64,000 nt of DNA from Ooceraea biroi (taxonomy: Eukaryota; Arthropoda; Insecta; Hymenoptera; Formicidae): NCBI RefSeq assembly GCF_003672135.1, contig NC_039507.1, positions 620,001 through 684,000 of the forward strand, written 5' to 3'. Positions 1 through 13,797 of this stretch are shown here, one piece after another. A program made the translations under genes and the position numbers. The stretch's first letter is position 1, and the number at the start of each line of letters is the position of its first letter. The notes under the pieces are model-generated. The model worked only from the letters and a program-made list of their open reading frames with translations, had not been told where the DNA came from and did not search any database.

Positions 1-3000
1 GATTGGATGGTGGTTGACATTCGGTTTTGCCGGTTTATCGGTGTTACTCCCGCGGAAATCGCGTCCCGGCGACGTTAAACACCTCAATGCTCGCGAAAGC
101 CGATTAGCGTCGTCGCCGTCGGGACGATTTCGGTGAAACGCGAATACTGCCGGAACCGGAAAAACTTTGGCACCCCCTCTTGGCAAGAGGGGTAGACGGG
201 ATGCTGCAGCGCGCGATCGCCCGGCGATTAAGCGAGATCGAGGACGATTCCGCATTCTTCAAAACGTCCGGCGTTGTCGCGCTCGTTTTGCGGGTTAATC
301 CGTTCGCTGCAAAGAACAATCGTGGTAGTCTAATATGTCCCCGCGACCGGTGTTTCCAAAATAATCCTCTCACGTTAATTGGATTGAAGAGAGCTGACGG
401 CTAATTGTCAGCAAGCTTCCTCAAGCTAGACGGTAACATTAATCTCCGACGGTCCGTTAAATACAGTCTTCCTTCTTTTTCTCTTTTTTTTTTTATTTCA
501 TCGTGCAATGGCAGTTTAGCGACAACGAATATTAAAATCACTTTTACCCTTCAACGTGCTGGATTTGTGTTCTTTTTCAAGAATAGGCTACTTGTCGATT
601 TAATACCTGTTAACGAGGAGATATGTGTATCTTTTTTTCCTCGTCAGAAATGAATTTGGCACCATGAGTTTACGTAAATGTTGCGCGTGATGTAACTGTA
701 GTCGAATTGATGAAAAGAGATCTCTTGCCACAGCAATCCCCACACTTTATCTTTGCATTGCATAAAGCGTTGCATAAAGGACACGAGATTAATGCAACTT
801 TAAAAATACGTGTCTCCAGAAAGAAATTTCATTCGGACATACTTGCAGCCACGATTTACCGATTCTTTTTGTTGTTTGCGAGGTCGGAGCACTTGAATGA
901 TGCAATTAACGATGCAACTTTTGGAATGTTACACAGAAATCCAACATGCGTTTCTGCTCGCTGCACATTTCGACGCTTTCAAGTGCATCGAAAGTTAATC
1001 AATTGCAGGATTAAGGGGCTTGCGCCGGAAACAAAAATCGCGTGCGACTCGGCGAGTAAACTTCGCCGTTTCATACGCGATTAGCCATCGCGGCCGCCAT
1101 TGCTGGCACGAGCGTGACTCGTTACCGAGCCTGGTAGGGGCCCGATAAATTGAGAGGGAAGGGAAGTTAACAAAGAAGCTTCCTACGGGCGACAACCGGT
1201 TCGAGGGAAGTCAAGTCGGCCGCAGCGAAACGATCGCGGAAAGTCGCGGAACTTCGATTTGCACGTCGTAAATCGGAATGGATCGTTATTATTAAAGCTT
1301 CCTGGATCGTCACTTCCGCTGCTGCCTTCGGATTATCACTGGATGTGTTGGAGCGCAATTTCCGCGTGTATTACACACATATACAGCGTGAAAAAAGGGA
1401 TCGAAAATTTTGATTACTCAGCAAGGGAAGCAAGCGATGCTTATTACGTGTTCCTCTCGGTAAGTACCGCACCGCAAGTATCTCTCGGGAACGAACGAGA
1501 GGAATTATTATGCAAGCGAATTTTGAGAAGGAAAACGGAATGCAACTGCAGGGCACAATTTAAGAAAAATGGAGCAGCATGAGAACCTTGACGACCGCTG
1601 TCAACGGAGTGGAAATAGACGAGGCATTAAAACCGCTGAATTGTAGCACTCGCGCGAGAGAGGCAGGAAAAATAGGGAAGAAAACGTTGGAGAGCGAGCG
1701 AGGGAAAATGAGAAGGGCCCGTGCAGCAAGTTTGCGCAAGAGCATCTCGCTCCTGGTCTCTGTCTCTTTCTCTCTCTCTCTCTCTCTCTCTGTCTCTCCC
1801 GATGAATGAGAGGAGGAAGGGCCGCACGCGGCTAAAAAAATCCATATAAAGGTGAAAAGAGGAAAACCGGACCGGGGTGGCTCGTACGAAGGGCGAAGCG
1901 GCGGGGTACGGGGTATTGGGGGAAAGAAAAGTGGAAGAAGAGGAGAGCAAGAGAGAGAGAGAGAGAGAAGGAGAGAAAGAGAGGTGCCCGTCGCGAGTTT
2001 GCGCGCGTTTTATTCCTCCTCCCGTGTTGAGGCTCCGCCCTGATGTTTTCCCCTCCCTTCCGGTTTCCTATTCGCCCTTCGATTCCTCCTGAACCGCCGG
2101 GATCGTACATTGCCGGCATCCCGGCTCGCAAAACCGCGCGCGCGCTGCGCTCCGACGAGGGAGGAAAAATAGGAAATTGCACGAGAGTGAGCGATACGTC
2201 ACCTTGGCCTACTACGTCCTGGCGCTTCATAAAACTTTCCTGAGTGTCTTCGCGCGTATATTTAGGTGTCTTTAGGCGTTATTACATTGCTGTACACTAC
2301 TAAATTCCCGTGTAACGTTCTCGTGTTCCTCGAGTATTCCTAGAACAAACATGAACTGTTACTGCTACTACTATCACCGGGTTTAGCGGAGAGCTTAGAT
2401 TCCGATACCCATAATCAAGCGTTCATTATTGCAGACATGTATAAATATTTATGCCTTGGCTTTCATCTGCCAATATTCTAAAGGATGCTCCTTTGCATCT
2501 GCTAGTTTGGAACGAACTTGTAGTCACAATCAGTCAAAGGGGATGGCAGTCAAGAAACTCGTATTATGCAGGTCAAGGGTAGTGTATGCGCGAGTTGCGA
2601 TAAACTATCACACTTGTTGGAAGCGTGAGTAATTAATATTTTGCGCATTGATGTTCACGATTGATGCGTGTATAATTTATCAGATCAGTAAGTAGACAAT
2701 GGCAACATGATGATGATAATTTGGCGATTCGACGAGCTGGAAATTTTCGATAAAGCGCGAGACAGTTGCAGCGTCGAGGCTGATAACTGGACGAATGACG
2801 TCGAGGCAAGATTTCCTCCGGGAGGAAATTAAGAAATTTCTTGCGTGCCAGGCACTTCATAGTGCGACCGATCTTACGGATCGTTCCACAATCATCCCGC
2901 GCGTCATTCACCTTTATTCACTTTCACCCGAATTCCAATACCATATTCGCGCAACCGGTTTACAGACGCACGCATTTTTTTCGTCGTGATCTGAGCCCGC

Positions 3001-5740
3001 TCCACGTTGTACACTTCGATTCCAAATTCCGGAGGTATCGGGCGAATTATCACGTGAGGTTGGTCCGCGAGCGAGGGAATTCCGCGCTGACGTCTACATT
3101 GTGGCGCAGCAGTAACGAAGCAAAGATATCTCGGTTCCCCCCGCGGAATGCGTTACTTCGCCGCGCGGGTTATACCTTCTCTCTTTCTTTCTCTCTCTAT
3201 CTGTCTATTCTTTCTATCTTTTCTTTCTCTCTCGACAATATCGGCGTCGAATAAAAGTCACACGACGTGGACGCGCCGCGAAACTCTGTATTTTCTGCGC
3301 AACGCGCGAATGTAGATGGTTATTTATCGAAATTACCGACGACAATTCGCCCCTTGCCGATATCAAGACACCGTGGCCGTCGGCAAGCGGCGATTTCACT
3401 TTGTCACGGGGAACACAATCGCAAATGGGCGATCGTAACGTTAGCATTTTTATGCCTTTTCCTCGTTGCCGACCGACACATTCCGCACTAACTCATGGTT
3501 CGCATTACTGCCGGTTAAATTCTAAAACGTCGCGGATATGTATATGATGGCTCCTTGTATTAAAATCTACATCAGGCGAATCGTCCCCGCGAGTGCGCCG
3601 TTTTACGACTTGAGGCTGGTAACGCGAGACTCGCGATGGCGTCCGAGATCCTGCCGATCGATCGATCGATCGATCGCAAGAGTGAATCGTGGAAGATGCA
3701 AGGACAGTGGCGAGCACTGTTTTCTCAGCTGGCCGAAATATAAAAAAGCACGCGAGTCTCTCACGGTCCGCCTTTGTCGCGCGAGTCTCCCGCGCACGTC
3801 GATTCTCGGCGGGAATCACGGATCCACGATCCTCGTCTCGTTTCTTCTCTTCTTTTCTTCTTTCTTTTTTCTTTTCTTTTTTCTCATTTCGGCCTTCGTT
3901 CCCTCGCAGAGGATCATTCTCCTCCGCTCCCCCTGTCTTCGCGGGGCTCGCGGGGGAGCGGTGGTCGATAATAAACGATACGCGTCACACACAGCTCCGC
4001 GAAATATTAAATACAGTCGCGCATTTACGACGGCTCCGGCGGACTGGGAAAGAGAGGCCGATGAGGGGGCTCCCCCTCGAGATGGTCCCGGGTGCCCGGG
4101 ATCCTGGTAGGGAGAAGAAGATCAAGCGAGCGCAACGAAGAAAGGGCGGCCGTGAGGCAGAGGTCGGGGGGGCTGCCTCTGCACCCCTTCCCCCGCCTCG
4201 TCGACGAATTTATAGAGGAGAAATTAGGAGGTTTATAGAAGCTGTGCGCGGTAGCTAACCGTAGATCATCATTAGAGGCCCAACTGGGCTGCTACGTGCG
4301 GATATATATGTGCCGCGGGGCCGGTCACATATTTACCACGCCACGGCGACCGACAGGTATGCCGATGCGGCGAGGGGCACGCTTCGTGTCGAGGAGAGCG
4401 GCCCTTTCTCGTGCGTGTGCCCTGCGATCGTCTCCGGGGGCTTCCACGGGCACGGGAATATTTTTCTCCGACGCGTTCCAGCGCGACATCACCATCGTCG
4501 CCGCCGCTGTTTTGCTGCTGATGCTGAAGCTGATGCTGGGATAAACCCCGCAGGCGAAGGTGGTCAAATCGACAGTTTTGCACACAAAATCGCCTGGCGT
4601 GGTCGAGACGGTGGTGGTGGCGAACTGCAAAACGCCTCGCGATGAGTATCATCTCTGAAAAGATTATTGCGCAACATTGTTGCACCCGAAATGAGAAAAC
4701 GTGAAGTCTACCGGCAACCTGGGGGATCCTGGTTCGTGTGAACCATTCAAGCGAAATGAAAAATTCAACGTACAGGATAATCAGTTTACGGATCGTGTAC
4801 GTGCGCGTTTAAAGTTCCGCTTACGGGATGAATAGTCGACGTTATCATGTAATTACAGTACAAAAGTGAAATTCGAGGCGCTCCACGCAAATTGCGTGTC
4901 CGCATTTTTCCACAGCCACACTTGCGTGACGATGTAACACGAGAAACGAATGCATGCAGGGATGCATATAGTGTGCGTAAAAACGTATTATGTATACGTT
5001 GTTAACGGCAAAACGTGCGTTGCAGATGAGCTTTTTCGGTGAGGCGCAAAGAAGAAGAGGAATGGCAGGAACAGCGACAGAGAAAGAGCGAGAGAGAAAG
5101 AGCTTTCAATTCCGTGAATTTCGAGAAAACTTACATCACGTGGATGGGCAATGGTGTATATTGAATGCACAAAGGGCTGCAGGCGCAGCAGCGGCGGCTG
5201 CTTTGTGAGAGAGCTCTAATGGACGCCGAGTAATGACGTCGACGAAAGATTGCGCTTCCGGCGTATATATATATATATCTATCGCCGCGGTATTATATTC
5301 GAGCGAGGAATTTTCGCCGGAAATTTCGCTCCTATTACAATGTCGCCTAAGTACACGACGGCTTCGCTGAAATACCCCGTAAAGACCGTGAAATATTACG
5401 TTCTACGATATCAAAAGCTATCGAACGGGCGGGCACGAAGCATTATCGGTTATTACCGAGTCGGAGGAGTCGATAATAATACGTTATTTACACCGTGATT
5501 TATCAGTTTCACGGGGAAATGCTTTAATTCGCGCGTCGTCGGTGACGCGTGATTCCGTTTGAAAGTCACGCAGATTTATTAAGCCGAGCTGATAAATTAG
5601 ACGATTACCGGATTTAACGCTTACATTGCTCGCACGGACTGCGTTTATCGTGCATGACGCGTGTAGCGTGCGTGTGAAACGTCTATGAGCGCTGTGAAAA
5701 CGCTGCGTTTCCAGCGCAAAAGATTTTTCAAACCTTTCAA
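1..5740. other. Gene-free stretch with pyrimidine and purine tracts
   Basis: No coding exon is recognised. Simple repeats include (TC)n at about 1757-1799, (GA)n at about 1944-1982, TC-rich DNA at 3180-3235 and (ATCG)n at about 3656-3676. GC-rich patches with many overlapping ORFs occur at about 1.8-2.2 kb and 3.5-4.6 kb. It may be intergenic DNA or a large intron. Confidence 0.5.
3656..3676. repeat. (ATCG)n tetranucleotide tract
   Basis: About five perfect ATCG units, a self-complementary motif, lie in a gene-free stretch. Confidence 0.8.
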
Positions 5741-5749
5741 CCCTTCGCA

Positions 5750-5790
5750 TATAAAGTCGGTCTAGAGTGGAGACCTAACGGTTTCAGAGC
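5750..5790 (+). promoter_or_regulatory. Candidate TATA-type core promoter
   Basis: TATAAA at 5750-5755 is followed about 30 bp on by TTTCAGAGCG (5782-5791), a passable initiator. A GCGAAAG/GTACGG possible splice donor comes about 110 bp later, with no ATG in between, as in a non-coding first exon. No downstream coding exon could be joined to it, so this is only a candidate. Confidence 0.2.
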
Positions 5791-8700
5791 GAGTTCCGCG
5801 AGGGTTCTCTTTCGCAGAAATAACGGTACATTTTTGTGACCGAACTAACGAATTCTTGCCTTCGTGCGGGAAAGATCCCTTCGGAGGAAAGCGAAAGGTA
5901 CGGAAAGCCATGGATTACCCAAATTATTCATCTACGCGTCATCGTCATCATTTTATCATAATTTATTCCAATCTGTCGATTAATTTCGTAATTGCTTTCG
6001 TCGAACGATCGCTCATCGGCGATTTCGTTATCACTTGCTATCTATGGTCCCTCTTTCTCTTTCTTTCGTTTCCACAAATCTACTCGATCGTAACAATGAT
6101 GTTTCGACCTTGAAATATGATCGCTTGTGACAGTTTTTCATTAGCCATCTAAAGTTATGACATCTATTGTCTGTGACCCAACATTTATAATACTCATGTC
6201 AACGGCCACCGCAAGACTTTAGAAACTCGGGACAAGCTAATGGCGACAGCACGTCCACAAACCCTTCACGGTTAGTCTCTTGGATTTCATGGCGCCGTAC
6301 TCTTGTTCGGGTTTTCGAGCTTCCGCGAAAATTCTATGCGAGACAATAAGATCGAAACTAAGGGCCGACGAAGGTTGCTACGTGAAAACACGATATGTTC
6401 CTCAGGGGAAATCTTCCGAGTTAAATGCGACACGTTTTATTGAATAACGGTACAAGATAAATATTTAAATTTCCATTCGTCAAACGCCAGGTATTCAGAC
6501 CTTCTCGGTAATAAAAGGAATGTTAAGAAATCTTTCTCTAAGAGTCAAAGCAAGTTTCTTTTCGCAGTGTCCCACGATATTTCGATACTCTGGAATTCTT
6601 CAGTTTCCTCGCTCCGAGTAAATCGCGAGTAAATCGTCCGATAATAATAGGCGATCCGCCCGACGATTCATGCGGCTATCAGGACACGGTTAGACAGATA
6701 TACGGCTCGATTGTGGCAAAAGCGACATGAAATTTCATGTCCACCCGCACTTCCGTGAGTCTACCTGGCCGGGAGGGAGGCGTAGGGAGTGCGACGGGAC
6801 GGTGGCGGTCCGAGGACGGTCTGCCGCAGAAACTGCTAAATCTCCCGTGGTAGGAAACACCATCAGTGCTAAACCACAAATCCTGGCTTAACCCGAGCCT
6901 ATGAATTGGTTAAAGGTCGGCGTTAAACTGGTCTTCCTCTCTGCTCGTATCTCTCTCCTTCTCTCTTTCTGTCTCTCTTACTCTGTTACGTACTATCAGC
7001 AGAAGAAGACACTTTCTCTCCCTTAGATGTGCGTTGTCGACGGTCCTGTATTTCGTCTTCCGTGGCCTCGCGTCTACTTCATCTCTTTCTCTTTTCCTTT
7101 CTCTCTCTTTCTCTCTTTCTCTGGTCCTGTCATGTTCTCCAAGAGAGGGTAGTCTCATTGGCAAAGCCGAAAAATTCTCCAGGAGAATTTCGTTCAAAGT
7201 TTTCACCGGTAGTCGCCGGTACGCGTATTTGCTTCCGCGGCTAAGAATAACGATCCTCGATGCCTGCTTCCGGGAAAAGGAGATGCATGTCCGCCCAAGT
7301 AAGGGTTAAGGGCGCGCATTGACGATTCTTTAAGTAGCGTCGATGAATAGCGTCGGTCCTTTGAGGATCGTACAGCACGCTGGTTTTTGTGGAGCTCGTT
7401 ACCAAACTCCCGGCTTTGACCGGATGTTACAATCGACTAGGAGGCTGCAACCAGGTCCATCAGAGACGCGAATAGTAATCTCATTATTACCTCTCGAAAG
7501 CGTCGCTGCGTTGAACGAACGATTCTCGTGTGGTCGCTTTTCTTCTCACCGCATACATTCGTTCAGCCGTGGCACCAGGTTTTTAACACTGAATAGTTTA
7601 TTCAAGAAAACAATTTTTTGAAAACTAGATTAACTAGATAAACTAGATAACGTCTTACTGTAAGTTATTGTTGCTATCTTGCATTGTCAGATTTGCATCG
7701 GAATGGATCGAAATAGAATAAACGGAATGAACATTCTCGAGATAACGCCTTCGCAACTTAATCCAATCACGCGAAAACTACTCGGGGAAACAATAAAGTA
7801 CTGCTTACAGTAACAAGATTTTCTGCATTGGTAGCCAGTACCTCATAAAGGGATCAATTGGCATTCGCGGAGCGTCAAGCACGTGCTTCGTCGGTCCACC
7901 GCCGGCAGCTAAAACTCAGATTACGCACCGATTAGCGAGCTTCCGTTTAATCCCACCGCCGTGCTGTGTGAATCCTTCGAGAACAAAAGTCGGTTATCAG
8001 CGGAATCTCCTCTCTCCTCGCTCTTTCGATTCACGTACTCCTTCGCAATTATAAAATTGCACCTTCATTAACTCATCCAGAAAGATTTCACATCTCTGAC
8101 TTTTTGTCGAAACCTACTCGAGGAAATAATTTTAACACAATTTTTGATACAATTTTCAAACCAGACGTCAGAAATCGAATTTCCGTTCTCAACTCATGAT
8201 CGACACGCGCCACATCGCCGATTAAGATCCGATCTGCAACGGGAATTTAATCATCCTCTAATCGCACGGTCCCCTGCGCATCTCTCATTCTCTCGGGGAG
8301 AATTCGGGAGATGCAGAGTCGTGAGATCGCGCAGCGGGTTGTCTCGCGGCAACACCTACCCTTACGCAAAAAGGAAAAAAAAGTATGACCCAAACGGGTG
8401 AAGAGGTAAAGCGAAGAAAGCGATTCCTCTCGCGGAGCTCGCTGTCGGAGACGTCGTGCACACCCCGGAAGAAACCCAAATTCGCCGAGCTTCTGCTCGT
8501 CGGAGTATACACACACGTGTGCACATGTAGCACGGACGAGCGTTCGAAGAATGGGAGACGATCGCGTTTTCAACGCTGCAATGGGCCCAACAATGGCCGG
8601 CTTCGATCTTCGTATTCGGGGCCCCGGACACAATGCGCCGTGCTGACGTGTTTATATAGCTGCACGGTGGAGAACAGCGCGCGACTACGGGTCGGGTATA

Positions 8701-10464
8701 CACAGCGTGTAATTTAGTTATAGATCAGTTTGTTACAATTTGACGTTCCGTTTGTGCGGGCCCCTGTAAACGCTGTTTACCCAGGCCCCTGCGAGCAACG
8801 TGTAAACGCAGTTTGTTCAGGAGTCTGACACGGACAAGATGCACCTCCGTCGTCCGGTTCTTCTTCTTTCGTGCTGCATTGTGCGCTAAAAATTTTTTTA
8901 GAAACGCATCAGGACAAGCAGGGTTTTGCGAGAAGCAAAATTTGTGCAGGAACTGCACGATGTGCATACGAACTGGGAATACTATCTCAACATAATTTTG
9001 TAAAAAAATAATTCTGCAGAGGTCACTTAATTTATTTCGACAAATTGCGGAATCTGGATACACGAAATGATGAAAGAGATGATCGACGTTCGCTCACAAG
9101 TATGATTGCTCTGAGAAATGTCAGTGCAGTTTAGAAATATATGATTAATGATCATCATCGTTAACATGTATATAATAAGCGTTGTTTTGTATATGTCACG
9201 GAATAATGAAGAATGCGACTGCATTCAACGAACGCTGTCTTTCTCAAGAGAAAAAAAATCCATTAGTTCAAAGTCAATAGAGGTCTTGTTTTCTTTGTAT
9301 AGACATTAAGTTTCTTCAATTTTGAGAAATATTCATCCCTAAGGAACGGTGACGTTCTCGTCCAAACAATTGCTGTTGTCATGCAACTGAGATCTATACT
9401 GTTTACTGTTGTCCTGAGGAAATAGGATTTTCTGCCTATTATGTGTTAGAGTCCTTTGGGAGTCAAATTCCAAATATATAATGCTGTATGCAAAATACTG
9501 AAAAAAAGATTAAGTTTCAGAATACTATTGCTACGATAATAATAGTAAAAATCTCAAGAGATAATAGGAAAGTGATTTATTTAAAAACTGAACATTCTTA
9601 GCAAGAACATCCTTGGAATATCGGAGACAACTCTGCAACTTTTTTGCAAATTTTCTACCTGCTCTAGTCTCGGGTTTGCTGTTTTCAGATCTCATGTATT
9701 GAAGTGCCACACAATAAATATTAATTATACAATATCCGTGAATATATATCATTGAATTTATTTTGAATTTTTAAAGAAATTCATATTAAGCAACGTAAAT
9801 TGCAAAAGATATTTCAATTTATACCTTCCTCCCAGAGTACCAATGTCTTTTTGGAGATTTTTTTAGGCGACTTTCCCAGCAATCTCCGATCGAATTACGT
9901 GTTTACGCGACATCCAAGAATCATCGGCCAAAGGTGACGAGAGCACGATAAATAAAAGAAAGATCGTCCCGAAAATCGAGATGGTGACATGAGGCTTCGA
10001 TCGAGGTACGACGGATACATTATTCCCCAACTCGACACAATGTTCCACGATTCACCTGTCATCGGACGAACCGATCCGCGAGAAAGGCAGAGAACACGAG
10101 AAAATGGTCCAGATACGGGTCTCGATGGAAAAATAGCCTGTCTTTCACGGATTCACTGTTACGTTTCAATGACGTTTCAATGGAGCTTCTTCATCGTTCG
10201 CCATAGCTTCGCAGCGGTCACTTACGTTCGCCGCAGTTTCTCAAACTAATTCTCAAGCCCGTATACAGTCTTTCATGCGACGAGAAAATAAAGTAAAAAT
10301 AAAAAGAAAAATTACAAAAGAATAAAAGCCTCAAGACGAACACAAATATTATCAATACTGACAATGTAGGCAACGATGAAGATGTTTGATACCAGACTTG
10401 AAGAAAATTGGACACTTATAAAATAAAATATTTTTCAGGGGATATTTCTTCGAGAATAAAAAAA

Positions 10465-10488
10465 GATCGCGAGAGAGAAATCGCGATC
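10465..10488. repeat. Perfect 8-bp inverted repeat
   Basis: GATCGCGA, then an eight-base spacer GAGAGAAA, then TCGCGATC. It could form a small hairpin. It lies in a gene-free region and its function is unknown. Confidence 0.7.
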
Positions 10489-10679
10489 CTATCGGCCGCA
10501 AGTGCGTTGAGAGGGACGACTCTCTTTGTACGACGAGCCCTCGGAGAAATTTGGGTGACGCCGACGTAGGATGCTATAGACATCGCGCACTACACGGCCA
10601 GTCGTGTCTCAGGGCCTTTTAACCGTTTGACATCGGCGACACGTAGAATACATTCTGCGGGCGTCCCTCGTAAGGCGCA

Positions 10680-10770
10680 GATTCCATCTCGCGCGTCAAC
10701 CTGTCCGATCGCCTCGTTTCTCGAAAGCTGACCGGGACGAGCACGCGGACGTGTTCGAGTATTCGAGGCG
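10680..10770 (+). repeat. Diverged direct repeat, copy 1
   Basis: The segment starting GATTCCATCTCGCGCGTCAA matches 11,309 onward with only scattered changes (about 25 of the first 26 bases), then weaker similarity for a further 60 bp or so. The copies are 629 bp apart in direct orientation. Confidence 0.6.
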
Positions 10771-11308
10771 GGCGGACGATCCCTTTTGAGCTGCTGCTCG
10801 ATCCCGCCGACGGGAAACGTTTTTCTCTTATTCGGTCAAAATGGGAATAAAGATACAACGGCGCGCGCAACAGATACGTCGTATTCATCTGAAATCGATC
10901 GCGTCCGAGTCGGCTCTTCGAGCGAGCCTCGCCGACTCCTTCCACAACAGGTTGCGCTTTCTCACTTGTCACGTCGTATCAGCGTGATGCGTTCAACGTC
11001 GGACGATTTTGGCACACACTTGTCGCAATTGAAATCGTAATCTCTCAGATGTTGAGGCTCTCCGCGGCGTTTCAAAACACGTCAGTCTTGCGAGAAACGC
11101 GCCGATTGAAACGCGCGACTGTTTGGTGCGATGTATAGATATTCTACCGTTTTTCTTGTTTTTTCTAAATGAATGTAACTGTTGTCTATGTACCATCTTC
11201 CAATGATTCATCTCCCGTGAAACGGTAAAGTCCTGAAGAGTTAAATGAGCAATTGGAATTCCAGAGATCCGAATGTGGAAACGGCTTCCTACAAACATTC
11301 CTAGATTA

Positions 11309-11400
11309 GATTCCATCTCACGCGTCAACCTGTCTCCGACATCTCTGTCTCTGAAAGGGAGGCCAGAGACAAGCCCGTGAACACGAGTCGAGGTGGAAAC
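11309..11400 (+). repeat. Diverged direct repeat, copy 2
   Basis: This is the partner of the segment at 10,680. It begins GATTCCATCTCACGCGTCAA. It is immediately followed by the perfect hairpin at 11,406-11,436, which copy 1 does not have. Confidence 0.6.
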
Positions 11401-11405
11401 GAGAA

Positions 11406-11436
11406 GACGGTTTCTCCATCTGCAGGAGAAACCGTC
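11406..11436. repeat. Perfect 12-bp stem, 7-base loop hairpin
   Basis: GACGGTTTCTCC is followed by ATCTGCA and then by GGAGAAACCGTC, an exact reverse complement. It has no T-run after it and no ORF nearby. It is too short for a usual animal microRNA precursor by itself. Confidence 0.8.
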
Positions 11437-13745
11437 CAGGGGAGATACCAGGGAGCCAATCGTGCGTTTCGGGACTTCTCTCGGTTCGTCCTCGCACGTT
11501 TGTCGTGTGGCTGCCTACAGATACGCGTGTACTCAAAATCTCAGATATGCATCCGTGACGTAAGTGGCAACCCATTTTCCCCGAATAACCGCAGCAAGAT
11601 CAAAGCAAGATTGTAACGTCCATTTCGGATATTATTAAAAAGCCTGAATATTTTATCACATAGTATACTCATTGATGATATTAATTATTTAACTAAATCA
11701 CTTGTAATAAACGATTTCGAATTTTCTGGCGCACGGCGATCACACAAAATATAACTAGCTCAAGAAAACTGTAAGAGAATCTTATGTTAATCGATCGAGT
11801 TTCCGAAAGACTCAAAATTAATAACACACAACCCGATGTACTAACGCAAAGCGATTTTATGCGAAGGAACTATGTATTTGTAAAAGAAAAACTTTGTAGG
11901 AAAAGGATGTTCGCGAGCCACAGCGTTCCATAAAAGCTACTTTTTACAGAAATCTTTCGATGGCGACAAATTGGAGGCTGCGAAAGTGGCGATAGGGGCG
12001 AATACTGGAGAGGGCAGGCCGACGTATCGTACGGCCTATTTTCACGGTGGCGGATCCGAGCATTGTTGCAACGCGTCGTGGGTTTATGAGGTTCCCGGCG
12101 AGGTAGGAGGGGAACTTCCTGCGCGCAAAGATTAGCACTCCCAATGGGATTAAACGGCCCTTTTCTCTGTGGCGCGTATATCGCGCCACGCGTGTGTCGC
12201 GGCACGGAGGGGAAGAGGGGTGAGAGTATCGACTGGATGCGGTCCTCCATTCTGACAGACTGCGGTCGAGTCTTCACGGGGGTTCCTTCCTCCCCCGGTG
12301 ACTGCTCCCGAGGGCTTCCATTATCTGGCCGCGTAGTTAATTACTGGCAAACGACTCGTTTATTGGTACGGAGATAACGAAGATCCATCTCTCCGTCCCG
12401 GACCGCTAACAGAATTTTATCCGAGAATTTATCTGCGAATCGGAGCAGACGGGAGATTCCCTCGACGCGATAATTCTGATGCTCGTGCAGTTCGTTTTCC
12501 GTCGGTTACTCACTGTGCCGATAAAGTTGAAGCTGCGAAACGACGAACAATCCGCGTTACCAAACGTGCCAGGGAAGTTTTACTATTTGCCGAGATTAAG
12601 ATGATAAACGTTAAACTCTACGTAAGTGCAAGTTATTTGTTCTAAACTATGAACACGATTCTGCCGTTTGTATAAATATTATTATTATTATTATGTATTT
12701 TACGGTCGGAAGCGTTATATTTTCCCGTCCGAGTGTCGAAACAAGTGCGCGTAGGATTAAATGGATGCGCGAGAAAAATGTCCATATACGTCCGGTTCTC
12801 ACGAAGGGATCGTCGAACTGGACAATGAATCCGGGAACGCAAGATTTATAGTCCCGCTAGGACGAATGAATGGAGCCTGAATGGATGCCCACCCTCTACT
12901 ACGTCACGACTTTCGCCCCTTAAAACGGCCCGAATTAATTTATATTTCCTGCTCGAGGTGCCAGAGTGCCCTTCACGATCAGGTGATTCAGCTGGATCGC
13001 GCCGAGGGATTTCGTTAAAAGGCGTTATCGAGATGCGAGAGGATCTAAGTCACTTATCTCGGATCATTCGGTGATCCGCCCGTAGTTCCGAATTTCATTC
13101 ATGGACTCGTGGCTAGTTCTGAGCGATGTCCGTTGGGATCTCGATCTCGAACGGATCGACGTCATCCCTATTGACTTGACTCGGCAAAAGTGAATGAATA
13201 CAGGAAAAATGTCGAGTAATGCAATAAATTCAATAAATGAATCGTCGTTAAAATTGCATTTTCCATTTTTACTTGCCGACTTACGCAACTTATGCGTAAG
13301 ATTATTAAACATATTTTAGATTAGCTGTCATTGCATGATTATCTCCAAACAATTTTATTAGAGTCCTCACAATCCTACGCTCGCTCGATGCGAGATTTTC
13401 GGTCGCTTCAAGAATGGACGCCTCCGTTTGGAAACGCTCGCTCGTAATGACCATTTCCAGTAGCATTTGCCGCGTCGAATTCGACGAACGAAATTCCGTA
13501 TGTCGCCGTCAAATAGGCAGCATGCATGTGTTTTTATCCAGATATTCAATTATCGGCATCCGTGCTAAATCAGCCGGAGCAAGTCCTCGCGCCGACTTTC
13601 GAGTTCAGAATCATTTCGCTGGATCGGCGGCGAGGTTCGTTGCCGCTCAGATTTACGGTGGAATAATTGAGCAGGCGTCTTACGCACGTCTTACGACGGC
13701 GAGCTCAAAATCAAACCGGTTTCCATCTGGACAATCGCGACCAGT

Positions 13746-13797
13746 CATCATCGTCGTCGTCGCCGTCGTCGTCGCCGTCGTCGTCGTCGTCGTCGTT
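13746..13797. repeat. (GTC/GCC)n trinucleotide tract
   Basis: A mostly GTC run with regular GCC interruptions. The frames through it give poly-Val, poly-Ser or poly-Thr, but none belongs to a recognisable protein. Confidence 0.85.
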
